Part shown: positions 8,315 through 17,386 of the stretch, one piece after another
How the letters are laid out: every line of letters begins with the position of its first letter
How positions within the stretch are numbered: position 1 is the stretch's first letter
DNA from: Flavobacterium sp.
GTDB taxonomy: Bacteria > Bacteroidota > Bacteroidia > Flavobacteriales > Flavobacteriaceae
Length of the DNA: 34,717 bases
NCBI GenBank assembly: GCA_012270005.1
Contig: JAAXJD010000132.1
Location: 1 to 34,717 of the forward strand
Direction: 5' to 3'
Made by a program: the position numbers and the translations under genes
The notes under the pieces: generated by a model
Databases searched by the model: none
What the model was told of the DNA's origin: nothing
Seen by the model: only the letters and a program-made list of their open reading frames with translations

Positions 8315-9793
8315 TTAGTAACCTTGGTTTTGTGTAAGTGTACCTGCCGAAGCGTCTATTTCACTTTGAGGAATAGGATATAGCATATGCCTTGGCTGGA
8401 AGTTTTTACCATGTGCCTGCATAACCTCCTGGGCTATGCCCCAACGCTTAAGGTCGAGCATGCGCTGGTTTTCAAAACCAAGCTCTACTCTGCGCTCGTG
8501 TATAAGCCAGGTGCGCACGGTTGCAGCATCAGCAGCTGTAGATCTGTCCGGAAGCGTACCGGCCGGCACCGCATTGCCATTAGCATCTACCCCATTACGG
8601 GCACGTTGCCTTATCTGGTTGATTATGGCTACCGCTGCGGCAGTATCGCCGTTGTTAAGTAGCGCTTCTGCTTTCCAAAGTAATACATCAGCATAGCGGA
8701 TGTATACCTTATTATTCGGCGCATCATCATTACCTTTATTAGCCCCATTAAGGCTGCCCAGCATTTTGTTCACATTCTGTGCCCCTACATTTACGGTATA
8801 AAGCAGCCTTGGGTCATTAGCCTCAAACTCATTAAGAAAACTTTGCGAAGGTGCAAAGAACCCCCAGCCCAGTGGTGCGCATATACCGTTACCGCGCCTT
8901 GTAGGAGTGGCATTGGTTTGATGGTCAAACGAGAAAACAACTTCATTGTCATTATACTCAGCGGTAAAGCTTTGGAAGTAATTATCATTTAATGAAAAAC
9001 CTAACCCCGAAAGCTGGTCTACTAAAGCAGGTACTGCACCCCAGTTTTGTGTATAAAGTTCAGACTTAGCCAAAAGTGCAATCGCTGCACCTTTAGAAGC
9101 GCGCCATTTTTCTGAATCAGAAGAATACTTAGTATTAGGAAACAGTTCTTTCGCTTTGTTAAGATCTCCCTTTATTTGTTCCCACACCTGATCTTTTGGT
9201 ACCCTAACTGCTACGTCAAATGCTTCTTGGTAGGTTTGTACAGGGCGTAGGATTAAAGGCACATCGCCAAAATTTGTAACCAGCGAAAAGTAGTAGTATG
9301 ACCTTAAGAAATAGCACTCGCCTAAAAGCTGGTTTTTCCTGTCTGTGGTAATACCGGTAATATTTTCTATATCAGGATTTGTAAGGAGATTCATAGCTAT
9401 GTTTATCCTTTTAATACCTTCATAGTCGTATTTCCATAAGCCGTTAGGGCCTCCGTTAGTAGATGTAAATGTAAAGTTATTAATGTCGTCCATCCAGGGT
9501 TGGTCTCCATCGCTAACCCATTTTTTTTCCATGTCATCAGACGCGATATCCTGCATGATATAATCGTTCTGAAACACAAGACCGCCACTCCAGTCCCATT
9601 CGCCCAGAATATTAAGCCTGTTACTAAGCAGGTCATAAGAAGATCGCACCGCGTTTTCTATGGTTGTTAACGTAGGAGCGGTGTTAACCTGATCCTGGGT
9701 AGTAAGACCTATTGGGTTTTTAGATAACTCGTCATCACAAGAAGCAAATGAAAGTATCCCTATTAATATTCCTGTTTTAATATAGTTCTTCAT
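8315..9793 (-). CDS. SusD/RagB-family surface glycan-binding lipoprotein
   Basis: A 492-residue lipoprotein. The signal peptide ends in F-A-S-C with lipidated C19 followed by D-D. The N-terminal part has the SusD-like TPR pattern: L-L-G-E-C-Y-F-L-R-S-Y-Y-Y-F and F-G-D-V-P-L are the family hallmarks. The C-terminal part holds the RagB/SusD motifs R-Y-A-D-V-L-L-W-K-A-E-A, I-H-E-R-R-V-E-L-G-F-E-N-Q-R and L-Y-P-I-P. It would cap the SusC channel and capture the glycan at the cell surface. It starts 10 bases after susC. A similar susC/susD order and length are usual, so the pair looks intact. The ligand cannot be deduced. Confidence 0.96.
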   Translation of the reverse strand: MKNYIKTGILIGILSFASCDDELSKNPIGLTTQDQVNTAPTLTTIENAVRSSYDLLSNRLNILGEWDWSGGLVFQNDYIMQDIASDDMEKKWVSDGDQPWMDDINNFTFTSTNGGPNGLWKYDYEGIKRINIAMNLLTNPDIENITGITTDRKNQLLGECYFLRSYYYFSLVTNFGDVPLILRPVQTYQEAFDVAVRVPKDQVWEQIKGDLNKAKELFPNTKYSSDSEKWRASKGAAIALLAKSELYTQNWGAVPALVDQLSGLGFSLNDNYFQSFTAEYNDNEVVFSFDHQTNATPTRRGNGICAPLGWGFFAPSQSFLNEFEANDPRLLYTVNVGAQNVNKMLGSLNGANKGNDDAPNNKVYIRYADVLLWKAEALLNNGDTAAAVAIINQIRQRARNGVDANGNAVPAGTLPDRSTAADAATVRTWLIHERRVELGFENQRMLDLKRWGIAQEVMQAHGKNFQPRHMLYPIPQSEIDASAGTLTQNQGY

Positions 9794-9803
9794 AGTAATT
9801 TTT

Positions 9804-12800
9804 TTAGAAATTTATCCTTGCGCCAAACATATACGCTTTAGACTGAGGGTATGTTCCTTTATCAATAAGTGATGTAGATTCAGGATCCAGCCCTTTGTAT
9901 TTAGTAACCGTTAAAAGGTTTTGACCGGAAACATATACACGCAGGTTGCTTCCGCCTGAAATGCTATTATTAAACGTGTAACCAAACTCCATGTTCTTAA
10001 GCCTCATGTAAGAAGCATCTTCAACAAACTTGCTCGATACAAATCCGCCACCATTATTATTAAAAGTAAGGCGTGGTGTAGTATTACTTGTGCCCTCGCC
10101 ATTCCAGCTGCTAAGTACATCTGTGGTAGAGTTAAAAGGACGGCTGTCGTAGTTCAGTATCTGAATCATATCGTTGTAGCGATCTACATCCTGCACTCCC
10201 TGTATAAGGAACGAGAAATCGAAGTTTTTGTACGACGCGTTAAAGTTAACACCGTAAGTAATCTTAGGAATTGGGTTGCCTATAAACGTACGGTCATCAG
10301 CATTGATTTGCCCGTCGTTGTTAAGATCCTTAAATTTCATATCACCCGGCCTTGCACCGTTTGAGTTGGTATTTAGATAAGAATCAATTTCACCCTGATT
10401 TTGGTATATACCATCAAAAACATATCCGTAGTAAGAACTTATAGCCTGTCCTACCTGTGTACGGGTATGCGTAGCATCGTCCTGAATATTCTGTACGTAT
10501 TGCTGCAGTTTATTTACCCTGTTGGTTAAGGTAGCCATGTTAGCATTTACTCCATATTTAAAGTCGCTATCATTATCCCTCCAGCCAAGGCTAAACTCAA
10601 AACCTTTGTTTTCAACCTCCCCTGCATTTACATAGGTACGGCCTATTACTCCTACTGATACTGCCGGCAAGCCAACACTTAACAAGATATCATCGGTAGT
10701 TTTGTTAAAATAGTCTGCCGAAAATGTAAGCTTATCACTTATAAACGCCAGGTCTACACCTACGTTAGTTTGCGTAGTGGTTTCCCATTTAAGATCTGGG
10801 TTACCATAACGTACAATATTTACACCACCCCCAGATGTGTTAACCAGCGTTTGGTAGGCGTTGTTAGGGATTTCCTGATTACCCGCCTGCCCCCAAGTGG
10901 CACGCAGTTTAGCGTAAGACAGCACTTTAGATTCTTTTAGGAAATTTTCATTACTAATGATCCAGTTAGCGGCTACCGAAGGGAAATACCCCCATTTATT
11001 GTTAGGGCCAAATCTAGAAGAACCATCGGCCCTTAGTGTGGCTGTAGCAAAGAATCTGTTGTTATATCCGTAAGTTCCAGAACCAAAGAACGACACTAAA
11101 CTCCACTCTGTAGCAGAACCCGAGCTAAAAGGGTAAGGCGTGTTAGCACTACCCAAGCCTCCGTAATCCAAATATTGGAATTCCGGGGTATTATTGTCAT
11201 ACAACGACCTGGCTCCACCCATGGCATCAGCTTTGTTCTTAATAAGCTCTGAACCTACAAGCAAATTAATATCGTGCTTATTGTTTATAAGCTTAGTATA
11301 GTTAAGCGTGTTTGACCATGTAAAGGTTGCGTCTTGCCCACGATTTTCGTTAAGGCTTGTAGGCCTGTTATTACGACCCATGCCATAGTACACGTTGTTT
11401 ACATCGGCAATGTTAGGATCTCCATAGTTTTGAGCAAAGTTTTTATTATGGCTAAAGCGTAAATCGACGCCAAGGTTACTTTTCAGTTTAAGTGACTTAT
11501 CACCAAGGAATGCATATTCGGCAAACACATTACCAAACGTTTGGTAAATTTCCCTTTTGTCGTTAGTAAAATGTACTATGGCAAGTGGGTTAGAGCTGTA
11601 TTCATATATTTTACTCCATCCGCCATCTGGCCCTGTATAAAAAGGGAGGTCAGTGTACGGGTCTGCGGCGCTGTATGTAGGGTCGCTCGGATCTTTATAT
11701 ACGGCCAAAACCGGCGGGCGTATAAGCGCATGGCGTATTACACCCGGAGCATCTCCGCTAGAAGAAAGCTTATCCTGAGACTGTGATGTTAACTGAAGGT
11801 TAGTACCCACAGTAAACCTGTCTGTAACCTGAGCATTAAGGTTAGTACGGAAATTTGCACGCTTAAAGGCATCATTATTTTCTGTAACTATACCATTCAT
11901 GTGGTAATAGCCACCAGACATCCAGTAGCGTACCTTCTCTGTACCACCACTTGCAGCAAGCTGAACGTTTTGAGATATACCTGTAGTAAATAATTTATCC
12001 AGCCAATCCGTGTTAGCAAGATCTGTCCTGGTTCTCCTGTCAATGGCATAAGGGCTTTCCGCCGAAGGATCGTTCCCTATAGTATTGTGCCACGCCATAT
12101 CTTTAACCGTTAGGTACTGGTCTGTATTAAGCAATTTTGGCAAGTTTGTAGCCTGGTGCATACCGGTAAAAACATCAACCGATATACCCGATTTACCTAC
12201 TGCACCAAGTTTTGTAGTTATTACCACCACACCACCTGCAGCGCGCGATCCGTAAATGGCTGCCGAGGCCGCGTCTTTTAGTACGGTCATTGATTTTACA
12301 TCGTTTTGGGTAAGGAACCCAATGTCTCTCGTAGGTACACCATCTACAACAAATAGTACATCGTTATTACCTAATGTACCTTCGCCACGTATACGTAGCT
12401 TTATACCATCGCCCGGAGCACCGGTGTTAGCTGCTACAAATACACCGGCTACCTGGCCCTGAAGCGCCTGGGCTACATCTGCAATACGGGTTTTAGCCAT
12501 ATTATCAAGATTTACCTGGGCTACCGCGCCCGATATTGATACTTTACTTTGGCTGGTGTACCCTGTTACCACAACTTCGGTAAGTTGTGCAGTGTCTTCG
12601 CTAAGAGTTACATTTATAACACCCGACCCGTTATTAGGAATCTCCTGGGAGATATATCCTATGTACGCAAATACAAGAACGTCGTTAGGCTTTGCTTCAA
12701 TAGTATACTTACCATCCAGGTCTGTAACAGTATTGGTAGATGTACCTTTTATTATTACGGTAGCCGATGGTAATGGTCCGTTTTTATCGCTTACCGTACC

Positions 12801-12881
12801 TGACACGGTTTGGGCAAAGAGTGAGCCCACTGATAACATTGCCCAAGTAAGGAGCAAATTATAAATAAGTTTCCTGCTCAT
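9804..12881 (-). CDS. SusC/RagA-family TonB-dependent outer-membrane transporter
   Basis: A 1025-residue protein. A signal peptide (about 1-24) is followed by a carboxypeptidase-D regulatory-like domain (about 26-95, V-S-G-T-V-S-D-x-N-G-P-L-P). The TonB-box-like T-E-V-V-V-T-G-Y is at 101-108. Then come the plug (with L-R-I-R-G and V-L-K-D-A-A-S-A-A-I-Y-G-S-R-A-A-G-G) and a long beta-barrel ending in a terminal aromatic strand (A-R-I-N-F). It imports glycan fragments across the outer membrane with SusD, powered by TonB. It is the first gene of the operon after the regulator, with about 180 intergenic bases upstream that must contain its promoter. I could not identify a full TAnnTTTG box there, as is common for promoters depending on an activator. 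Confidence 0.97.
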   Translation of the reverse strand: MSRKLIYNLLLTWAMLSVGSLFAQTVSGTVSDKNGPLPSATVIIKGTSTNTVTDLDGKYTIEAKPNDVLVFAYIGYISQEIPNNGSGVINVTLSEDTAQLTEVVVTGYTSQSKVSISGAVAQVNLDNMAKTRIADVAQALQGQVAGVFVAANTGAPGDGIKLRIRGEGTLGNNDVLFVVDGVPTRDIGFLTQNDVKSMTVLKDAASAAIYGSRAAGGVVVITTKLGAVGKSGISVDVFTGMHQATNLPKLLNTDQYLTVKDMAWHNTIGNDPSAESPYAIDRRTRTDLANTDWLDKLFTTGISQNVQLAASGGTEKVRYWMSGGYYHMNGIVTENNDAFKRANFRTNLNAQVTDRFTVGTNLQLTSQSQDKLSSSGDAPGVIRHALIRPPVLAVYKDPSDPTYSAADPYTDLPFYTGPDGGWSKIYEYSSNPLAIVHFTNDKREIYQTFGNVFAEYAFLGDKSLKLKSNLGVDLRFSHNKNFAQNYGDPNIADVNNVYYGMGRNNRPTSLNENRGQDATFTWSNTLNYTKLINNKHDINLLVGSELIKNKADAMGGARSLYDNNTPEFQYLDYGGLGSANTPYPFSSGSATEWSLVSFFGSGTYGYNNRFFATATLRADGSSRFGPNNKWGYFPSVAANWIISNENFLKESKVLSYAKLRATWGQAGNQEIPNNAYQTLVNTSGGGVNIVRYGNPDLKWETTTQTNVGVDLAFISDKLTFSADYFNKTTDDILLSVGLPAVSVGVIGRTYVNAGEVENKGFEFSLGWRDNDSDFKYGVNANMATLTNRVNKLQQYVQNIQDDATHTRTQVGQAISSYYGYVFDGIYQNQGEIDSYLNTNSNGARPGDMKFKDLNNDGQINADDRTFIGNPIPKITYGVNFNASYKNFDFSFLIQGVQDVDRYNDMIQILNYDSRPFNSTTDVLSSWNGEGTSNTTPRLTFNNNGGGFVSSKFVEDASYMRLKNMEFGYTFNNSISGGSNLRVYVSGQNLLTVTKYKGLDPESTSLIDKGTYPQSKAYMFGARINF

Positions 12882-13003
12882 AGGGCTAAAGGATTTTGGT
12901 TAATAGACTGAGTAATTTTTTTCATGTTAATACTAAGTTTTGTTTAAATGGGTTATGGTCAATTTTCGGTTTTACGAAAACGTTGTAAATGTAGATAAGG
13001 CAT

Positions 13004-13044
13004 AAAAAAACAGTGTACACTATTTCTTCAAAAGTGTACACTGT
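13004..13044 (-). terminator. Terminator of the hybrid two-component gene, built from two self-palindromes
   Basis: ACAGTGTACACT (13010-13021) and AGTGTACACTGT (13033-13044) form a perfect 12-bp stem with an 11-base loop. On the minus strand it is followed by a run of T (positions 13010 to 13004). It lies 19 bases past the stop of the regulator gene. Each arm contains the self-palindrome AGTGTACACT, so the DNA could also carry two protein-binding sites upstream of susC. Confidence 0.85.
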
Positions 13045-13062
13045 GTGTTAAGTAATTGATTA

Positions 13063-16000
13063 TCAGTTTTCCGAAACGGCAGGCTTTTTGGCTTTAAATT
13101 GCAACTGATAATTTTTAGGGGTGGTATTATATATCTTTTTAAACTCCCTGTAAAAGTAAGAGCGGTTATTAAAACCCGATTTATAGCAAATTTCAGATAC
13201 CGTAAGTACATTTTTGCGCAACAGTACAGCAGCGTATTTAAGCCTCATAGTACGTATAAGGTCGCCGGGAGAGAGGTTAAAAATTTCCTTGGTTTTACGA
13301 TACAGCTGCGAGTTAGATATGCCGAGTTCTTTTTCTACAAAGGCACTATCGAGGTTTTCATTCTCAATGTTTTTTTGTATTATTTCTATGACCTGCTTTA
13401 TAAAAATCTTCTCCTCACTTTCGATAGGGATCTGCGGCAGGCTTTCCACCAAATTATCCTGCGCAAAATGTTTTAATATAAGCTCTTTTTCTTCTAATAA
13501 CTTTTGAATCCTTATCAAAAGATGATCCGCATAAACAGGTTTTGGTATATAAGAATTGGCGCCGCTCTCTAGCCCCTCTATGCGGTGCTCTACCGAACTT
13601 TTGGCGGTAAGCATTATAAACGGGATATGGCACGTGCGCACATCTGTCTTTATGCGCCTGCACAGTTCTACACCATCCATAACCGGCATCATAACATCAC
13701 TTATTATAAGATCTGGCTGTTGTACGTCTGCCATACGCAGGGCTTCTTCTCCGTTAAATGCAAAATCCAGATTATAGGTTTCAGAAAGTAAATCGGCAAG
13801 ATAGGTATGTATCTCTTTTTCGTCTTCTACAATAAGCAGGCGTTTGCGGGTATCCTGAGCCTTTTTTATAGAGGCCAGCTTACTGTGCTCGTTTTCAACA
13901 GCTGTATCTGGCTCTTCCAGGATATCTTTAAGGTGTTTTGAAAGTAGCACCGAAGTATTGTTTCTATCCAGTTCTTTCTCCGTGAACGATTTTTCTCCAC
14001 ACGGTATTAAAATGGTAAAACTTGTTTCTTCATCGGGTACGCTCACCACGTCAATATCGCCTCTCAGCACAGTAACAAGTCGTTTTACATAGGCAAGGCC
14101 TATACCTGTACGGAACATCTCCGTGTCAGACATTTGGTTAGGCCCCGCCAGGAAAAATCTGTCAAAGAGTGAGTCTAATTTCTCTTTCGGTATGCCTTTA
14201 CCGGTATTTTTAACCACAATTTTCAATACATCTGTACCGTTTTGCTCAACTCGGCAGCTAAAACTTACCTTACCACCCTGCGGTGTATATTTAAAAGCAT
14301 TTGATAAAAGATTGAATAGTATCTTTTCTGTTTTTTCCTTATCAAACCATCCTGTAAGATTATGTGGTATATCCAGCGAATAATCAATGTTTTTATCTAA
14401 TGCCCAGTCGTCAAATAACTCGGCTATTTGTTCCAGTATGCTTACCAAATCAAACTCTCTCACGCAAATTTCAAGATGGTCATGCTCTGCTTTTCTAAAC
14501 TCAAGCAACTGTTGTGTAAGAAACGAAAGGCGCGATGCATTTCTGCGTATCATCTTTATAAACTTGCGGCTGCGGTCGTCCAGGTTATTCGCTTCAGACA
14601 GTTTTTCTACAGGCCCTGCTATGAGCGTAAGCGGCGTAAGGAATTCATGGGCTATATTGGTAAAAAAGGTAAGACGGTTTTCATGAAGTTCCTCCTCGCG
14701 CTGGCGGAACAATATATTTTGTTGTAACGACTGGCGTTTAAGGTAATAGCTTCGTACAAACAGCATAAAACACACTGTAAGCAAGGCATAGATGGCTAAT
14801 GCCACGTTTGACTGCCACCAAACAGGCTTTACTCTAATATCTACAGTATGTACGGGTTGGGTCCAAACGCCATCTGGGTTAGACCATTTCATGTACAACG
14901 AATAGTTGCCCGGAGGTACGTTTGTAAACGAAATTATTTTACGGTTACCTATATTGTTCCAGCTTTTGTCAAAGCCGCGCAGTTCATACGCGTACTGGCA
15001 CTTGTCGTTGTTGCTATACGTAAGAGCGGTAAGGTATATGTCGAAAAAATTTTGGTTATGGTTTAAAGTTATTGCTGGTACTGCAGCATTTTCAGGAGAA
15101 ACCAATAACCCCTGATAGTAAGGCACAGGCTGGTTGTGACCACTTATACGGTCTATAAATAAATCAGGCACCTTGCCCGACTGGCTGATCGTTTGGGGTA
15201 AAAAATAATTGAATCCCTTAATACCACCCATAAAAATATGTCCCGAAACCTCATCTATGTAAAAAGCACCATCGGCAAACTCATTGTTTTGAAGACCATC
15301 TGTTTTTACATAGTTAGTAAATTTTTTCTGTGCAGGATTAAAATCAGAAAGCCCAAAATTAGTACTGAGCCATACGCTTTGATTTTTGTAAGGTACAATG
15401 CCATGGATAGTATTGTTAGGTAATCCGTCTTTCACGGTATAACTTTTAAAAACAGGCTTTCCGCCTTTAAAATCCTGCAATAAATTAAGCCCATAGCTTG
15501 TACCTACCCAAAGTTTGCCGCTGTTATCTGTAGCAAGGCAAAGTATGTCGTTGTTAGAAAGGCTCGCAGTATCTTGTGGATTGTTCTTAAATGTTTTAAA
15601 CGTTTGGGTATTTAAGTCAAAAAGACTAAGGCCTCCCAAACGCGTACCGATCCAGAACTGGCCTTTATTAGCCGGTATAATGCTAAAAATGATGTTACTG
15701 TTTAAGGCTGCAGGGTTGCCCGCCTTAGCGGTATACCGTTTAAAACCCGATACTGCCAAACGTCCGTCTTTTCGTGCAATTGAAAATTTTATCATGCCGT
15801 AACCGTTAGTTCCTAGCAATATGTTACCATCTGTATCCTGGCAAATTGAATAAACAGAAGTAAAATAATCACATTGAGCGCTGCCCTGTATTTCGGCCCA
15901 ACTTACCATTCTGTTTGTAACCGTATCATACACTGTTATACCGGGGCTGTCTGTACCTATGTATATGAGGCCATCCTGCCCTTTACAAAGAGAATATACA

Positions 16001-17301
16001 GCATTGTCTACAGGACTATTAGCTTCGTTGTAAACAGTATACACCAATCCATCAGTAATATCATCTTGTAAACCCGATGTTATATGAACAAGCCCCTTGC
16101 CTTTAGTACCTACCCAAAGTGTGTTGCCGTCTTTAAGAAATGAGCGTGTAATACCACCGTTAAGCGCCGGTAACTGCCCCTTCGAAATATTTTTAAAAAG
16201 CCGCTCCTGGGGTGACGCCTTTAATAAGCCATCGCCATCGGTTCCCAGCCATACTATACCTTCAGTACCCTGGGAAACGGAGGTTACCTTGTATTTATCA
16301 AGAAAACCCGCCCAGGAGCCCGAAGTGGCATTTCCTGCAAAATCCTTAACAATGCATCCCTGCCTGGATTGCAGTACTATACTCTGCGCGGTTATACCTA
16401 TTATCCCTTCAACCCCGCTGCTAAGATTTGTCTTTCCCGTAAAATTTGAAGAAACAGTATAAGCCTCACCTACCGCAGAAACGAGGCAAAGCATTTTATT
16501 TGGTAAAATCTTGAATGATTTTATGCCTTTAGCGGCTAATTTTACATCATTTACCTGTATTGCATTTGCAGAAGTTGGGGCAAGGTTTATGCTGTACAAC
16601 GCGTTATCATCGGTAAGTGCAAACAGATTTTGTCCACAAAACTCAAAACGTGTTATATTTTTATCCTTCAGTGCCGGGATTGATAACTTGGTAAAATCAC
16701 TTCCGGAAAAGTAGCCTATTCCCCAACCTTTTACAGCGCAGTATATGTTTTGATTAGCATCTGCAGCAAGGTTAAACTGCGATTCAGATAATGGAGTAGC
16801 AGCGTCTGCCGAAAAGAAATAACGGGTAAACGTGTCTGTACTTTTGCTGTAACGGTTAATGCCGTGCATGGTAAGTATCCACAAATCTCCTTTACCATCT
16901 TCCATAATCTTAAGCACTACCTGGTTACTCAGAGAGCGTGCATTATCAGGCTCAGGCCTGAAAATTTTAAAGCTACTGCCATCGTAGCGGTTAAGCCCGT
17001 CCCACGTGCCTATCCAGAGTAAACCCTGTGAATCCTGAAAAGTACAGTTTACAGAACTGTTAGAGAGCCCGGCAGTATTATCAAGCTCCTCTAGCACATA
17101 CTTGCTGTATTTTTCCTGCTTTGTAGCACTGTGCCTACTAACATGTTTAAGCTGTGCGCTCTTTTGGCCATCTTTCGAGCAACTCACCGTTAGCACAGCA
17201 AGTAGAATGAATGCAGAACATATAGTGACTACGGGTGGAGTGCACTTAGCTGAAAATAATTTATGTATCGAAAAAAAAAATTGCTGTGCGTTAAAGAACA
17301 T
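13063..17301 (-). CDS. Hybrid two-component system regulator (sensor kinase, receiver and AraC domain in one protein)
   Basis: A 1412-residue protein. N-terminal hydrophobic segment at about 22-40, ending V-S-C at Cys41. About 65-740: periplasmic two-component propeller repeats (repeats such as L-L-W-I-G-T-W-D-G-L-N-R-Y). About 740-820: a Y_Y_Y domain. Transmembrane helix about 833-853. HisKA with N-I-A-H-E-F-L-T-P-L and phospho-acceptor His about 885. HATPase about 985-1100 (N-L-L-S-N-A-F-K-Y-T). Receiver about 1152-1270 with phospho-acceptor Asp about 1202 (I-I-S-D-V-M-M-P). AraC-type DNA-binding domain from about 1300. This is the classical glycan-locus activator: the propeller binds an oligosaccharide in the periplasm and the AraC domain activates the susC promoter. 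It lies directly upstream of susC with its own terminator between. The Cys in a near-lipobox context at the N-terminus is unusual for a protein that should be membrane-spanning. Confidence 0.96.
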   Translation of the reverse strand: MFFNAQQFFFSIHKLFSAKCTPPVVTICSAFILLAVLTVSCSKDGQKSAQLKHVSRHSATKQEKYSKYVLEELDNTAGLSNSSVNCTFQDSQGLLWIGTWDGLNRYDGSSFKIFRPEPDNARSLSNQVVLKIMEDGKGDLWILTMHGINRYSKSTDTFTRYFFSADAATPLSESQFNLAADANQNIYCAVKGWGIGYFSGSDFTKLSIPALKDKNITRFEFCGQNLFALTDDNALYSINLAPTSANAIQVNDVKLAAKGIKSFKILPNKMLCLVSAVGEAYTVSSNFTGKTNLSSGVEGIIGITAQSIVLQSRQGCIVKDFAGNATSGSWAGFLDKYKVTSVSQGTEGIVWLGTDGDGLLKASPQERLFKNISKGQLPALNGGITRSFLKDGNTLWVGTKGKGLVHITSGLQDDITDGLVYTVYNEANSPVDNAVYSLCKGQDGLIYIGTDSPGITVYDTVTNRMVSWAEIQGSAQCDYFTSVYSICQDTDGNILLGTNGYGMIKFSIARKDGRLAVSGFKRYTAKAGNPAALNSNIIFSIIPANKGQFWIGTRLGGLSLFDLNTQTFKTFKNNPQDTASLSNNDILCLATDNSGKLWVGTSYGLNLLQDFKGGKPVFKSYTVKDGLPNNTIHGIVPYKNQSVWLSTNFGLSDFNPAQKKFTNYVKTDGLQNNEFADGAFYIDEVSGHIFMGGIKGFNYFLPQTISQSGKVPDLFIDRISGHNQPVPYYQGLLVSPENAAVPAITLNHNQNFFDIYLTALTYSNNDKCQYAYELRGFDKSWNNIGNRKIISFTNVPPGNYSLYMKWSNPDGVWTQPVHTVDIRVKPVWWQSNVALAIYALLTVCFMLFVRSYYLKRQSLQQNILFRQREEELHENRLTFFTNIAHEFLTPLTLIAGPVEKLSEANNLDDRSRKFIKMIRRNASRLSFLTQQLLEFRKAEHDHLEICVREFDLVSILEQIAELFDDWALDKNIDYSLDIPHNLTGWFDKEKTEKILFNLLSNAFKYTPQGGKVSFSCRVEQNGTDVLKIVVKNTGKGIPKEKLDSLFDRFFLAGPNQMSDTEMFRTGIGLAYVKRLVTVLRGDIDVVSVPDEETSFTILIPCGEKSFTEKELDRNNTSVLLSKHLKDILEEPDTAVENEHSKLASIKKAQDTRKRLLIVEDEKEIHTYLADLLSETYNLDFAFNGEEALRMADVQQPDLIISDVMMPVMDGVELCRRIKTDVRTCHIPFIMLTAKSSVEHRIEGLESGANSYIPKPVYADHLLIRIQKLLEEKELILKHFAQDNLVESLPQIPIESEEKIFIKQVIEIIQKNIENENLDSAFVEKELGISNSQLYRKTKEIFNLSPGDLIRTMRLKYAAVLLRKNVLTVSEICYKSGFNNRSYFYREFKKIYNTTPKNYQLQFKAKKPAVSEN

Positions 17302-17386
17302 GGGATTTTTATATTGTAACTTTAAAAATACAAAATATCCGCATTATAATTACGATATCGATAAAAGAATTAAAAAATTGAGCCGT

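Noticed and set aside
13010..13044. Short palindromic repeats as a CRISPR or mobile-element remnant
   Set aside because: There are only two arms, no spacer pattern and a T run after the stem; a terminator explains them.
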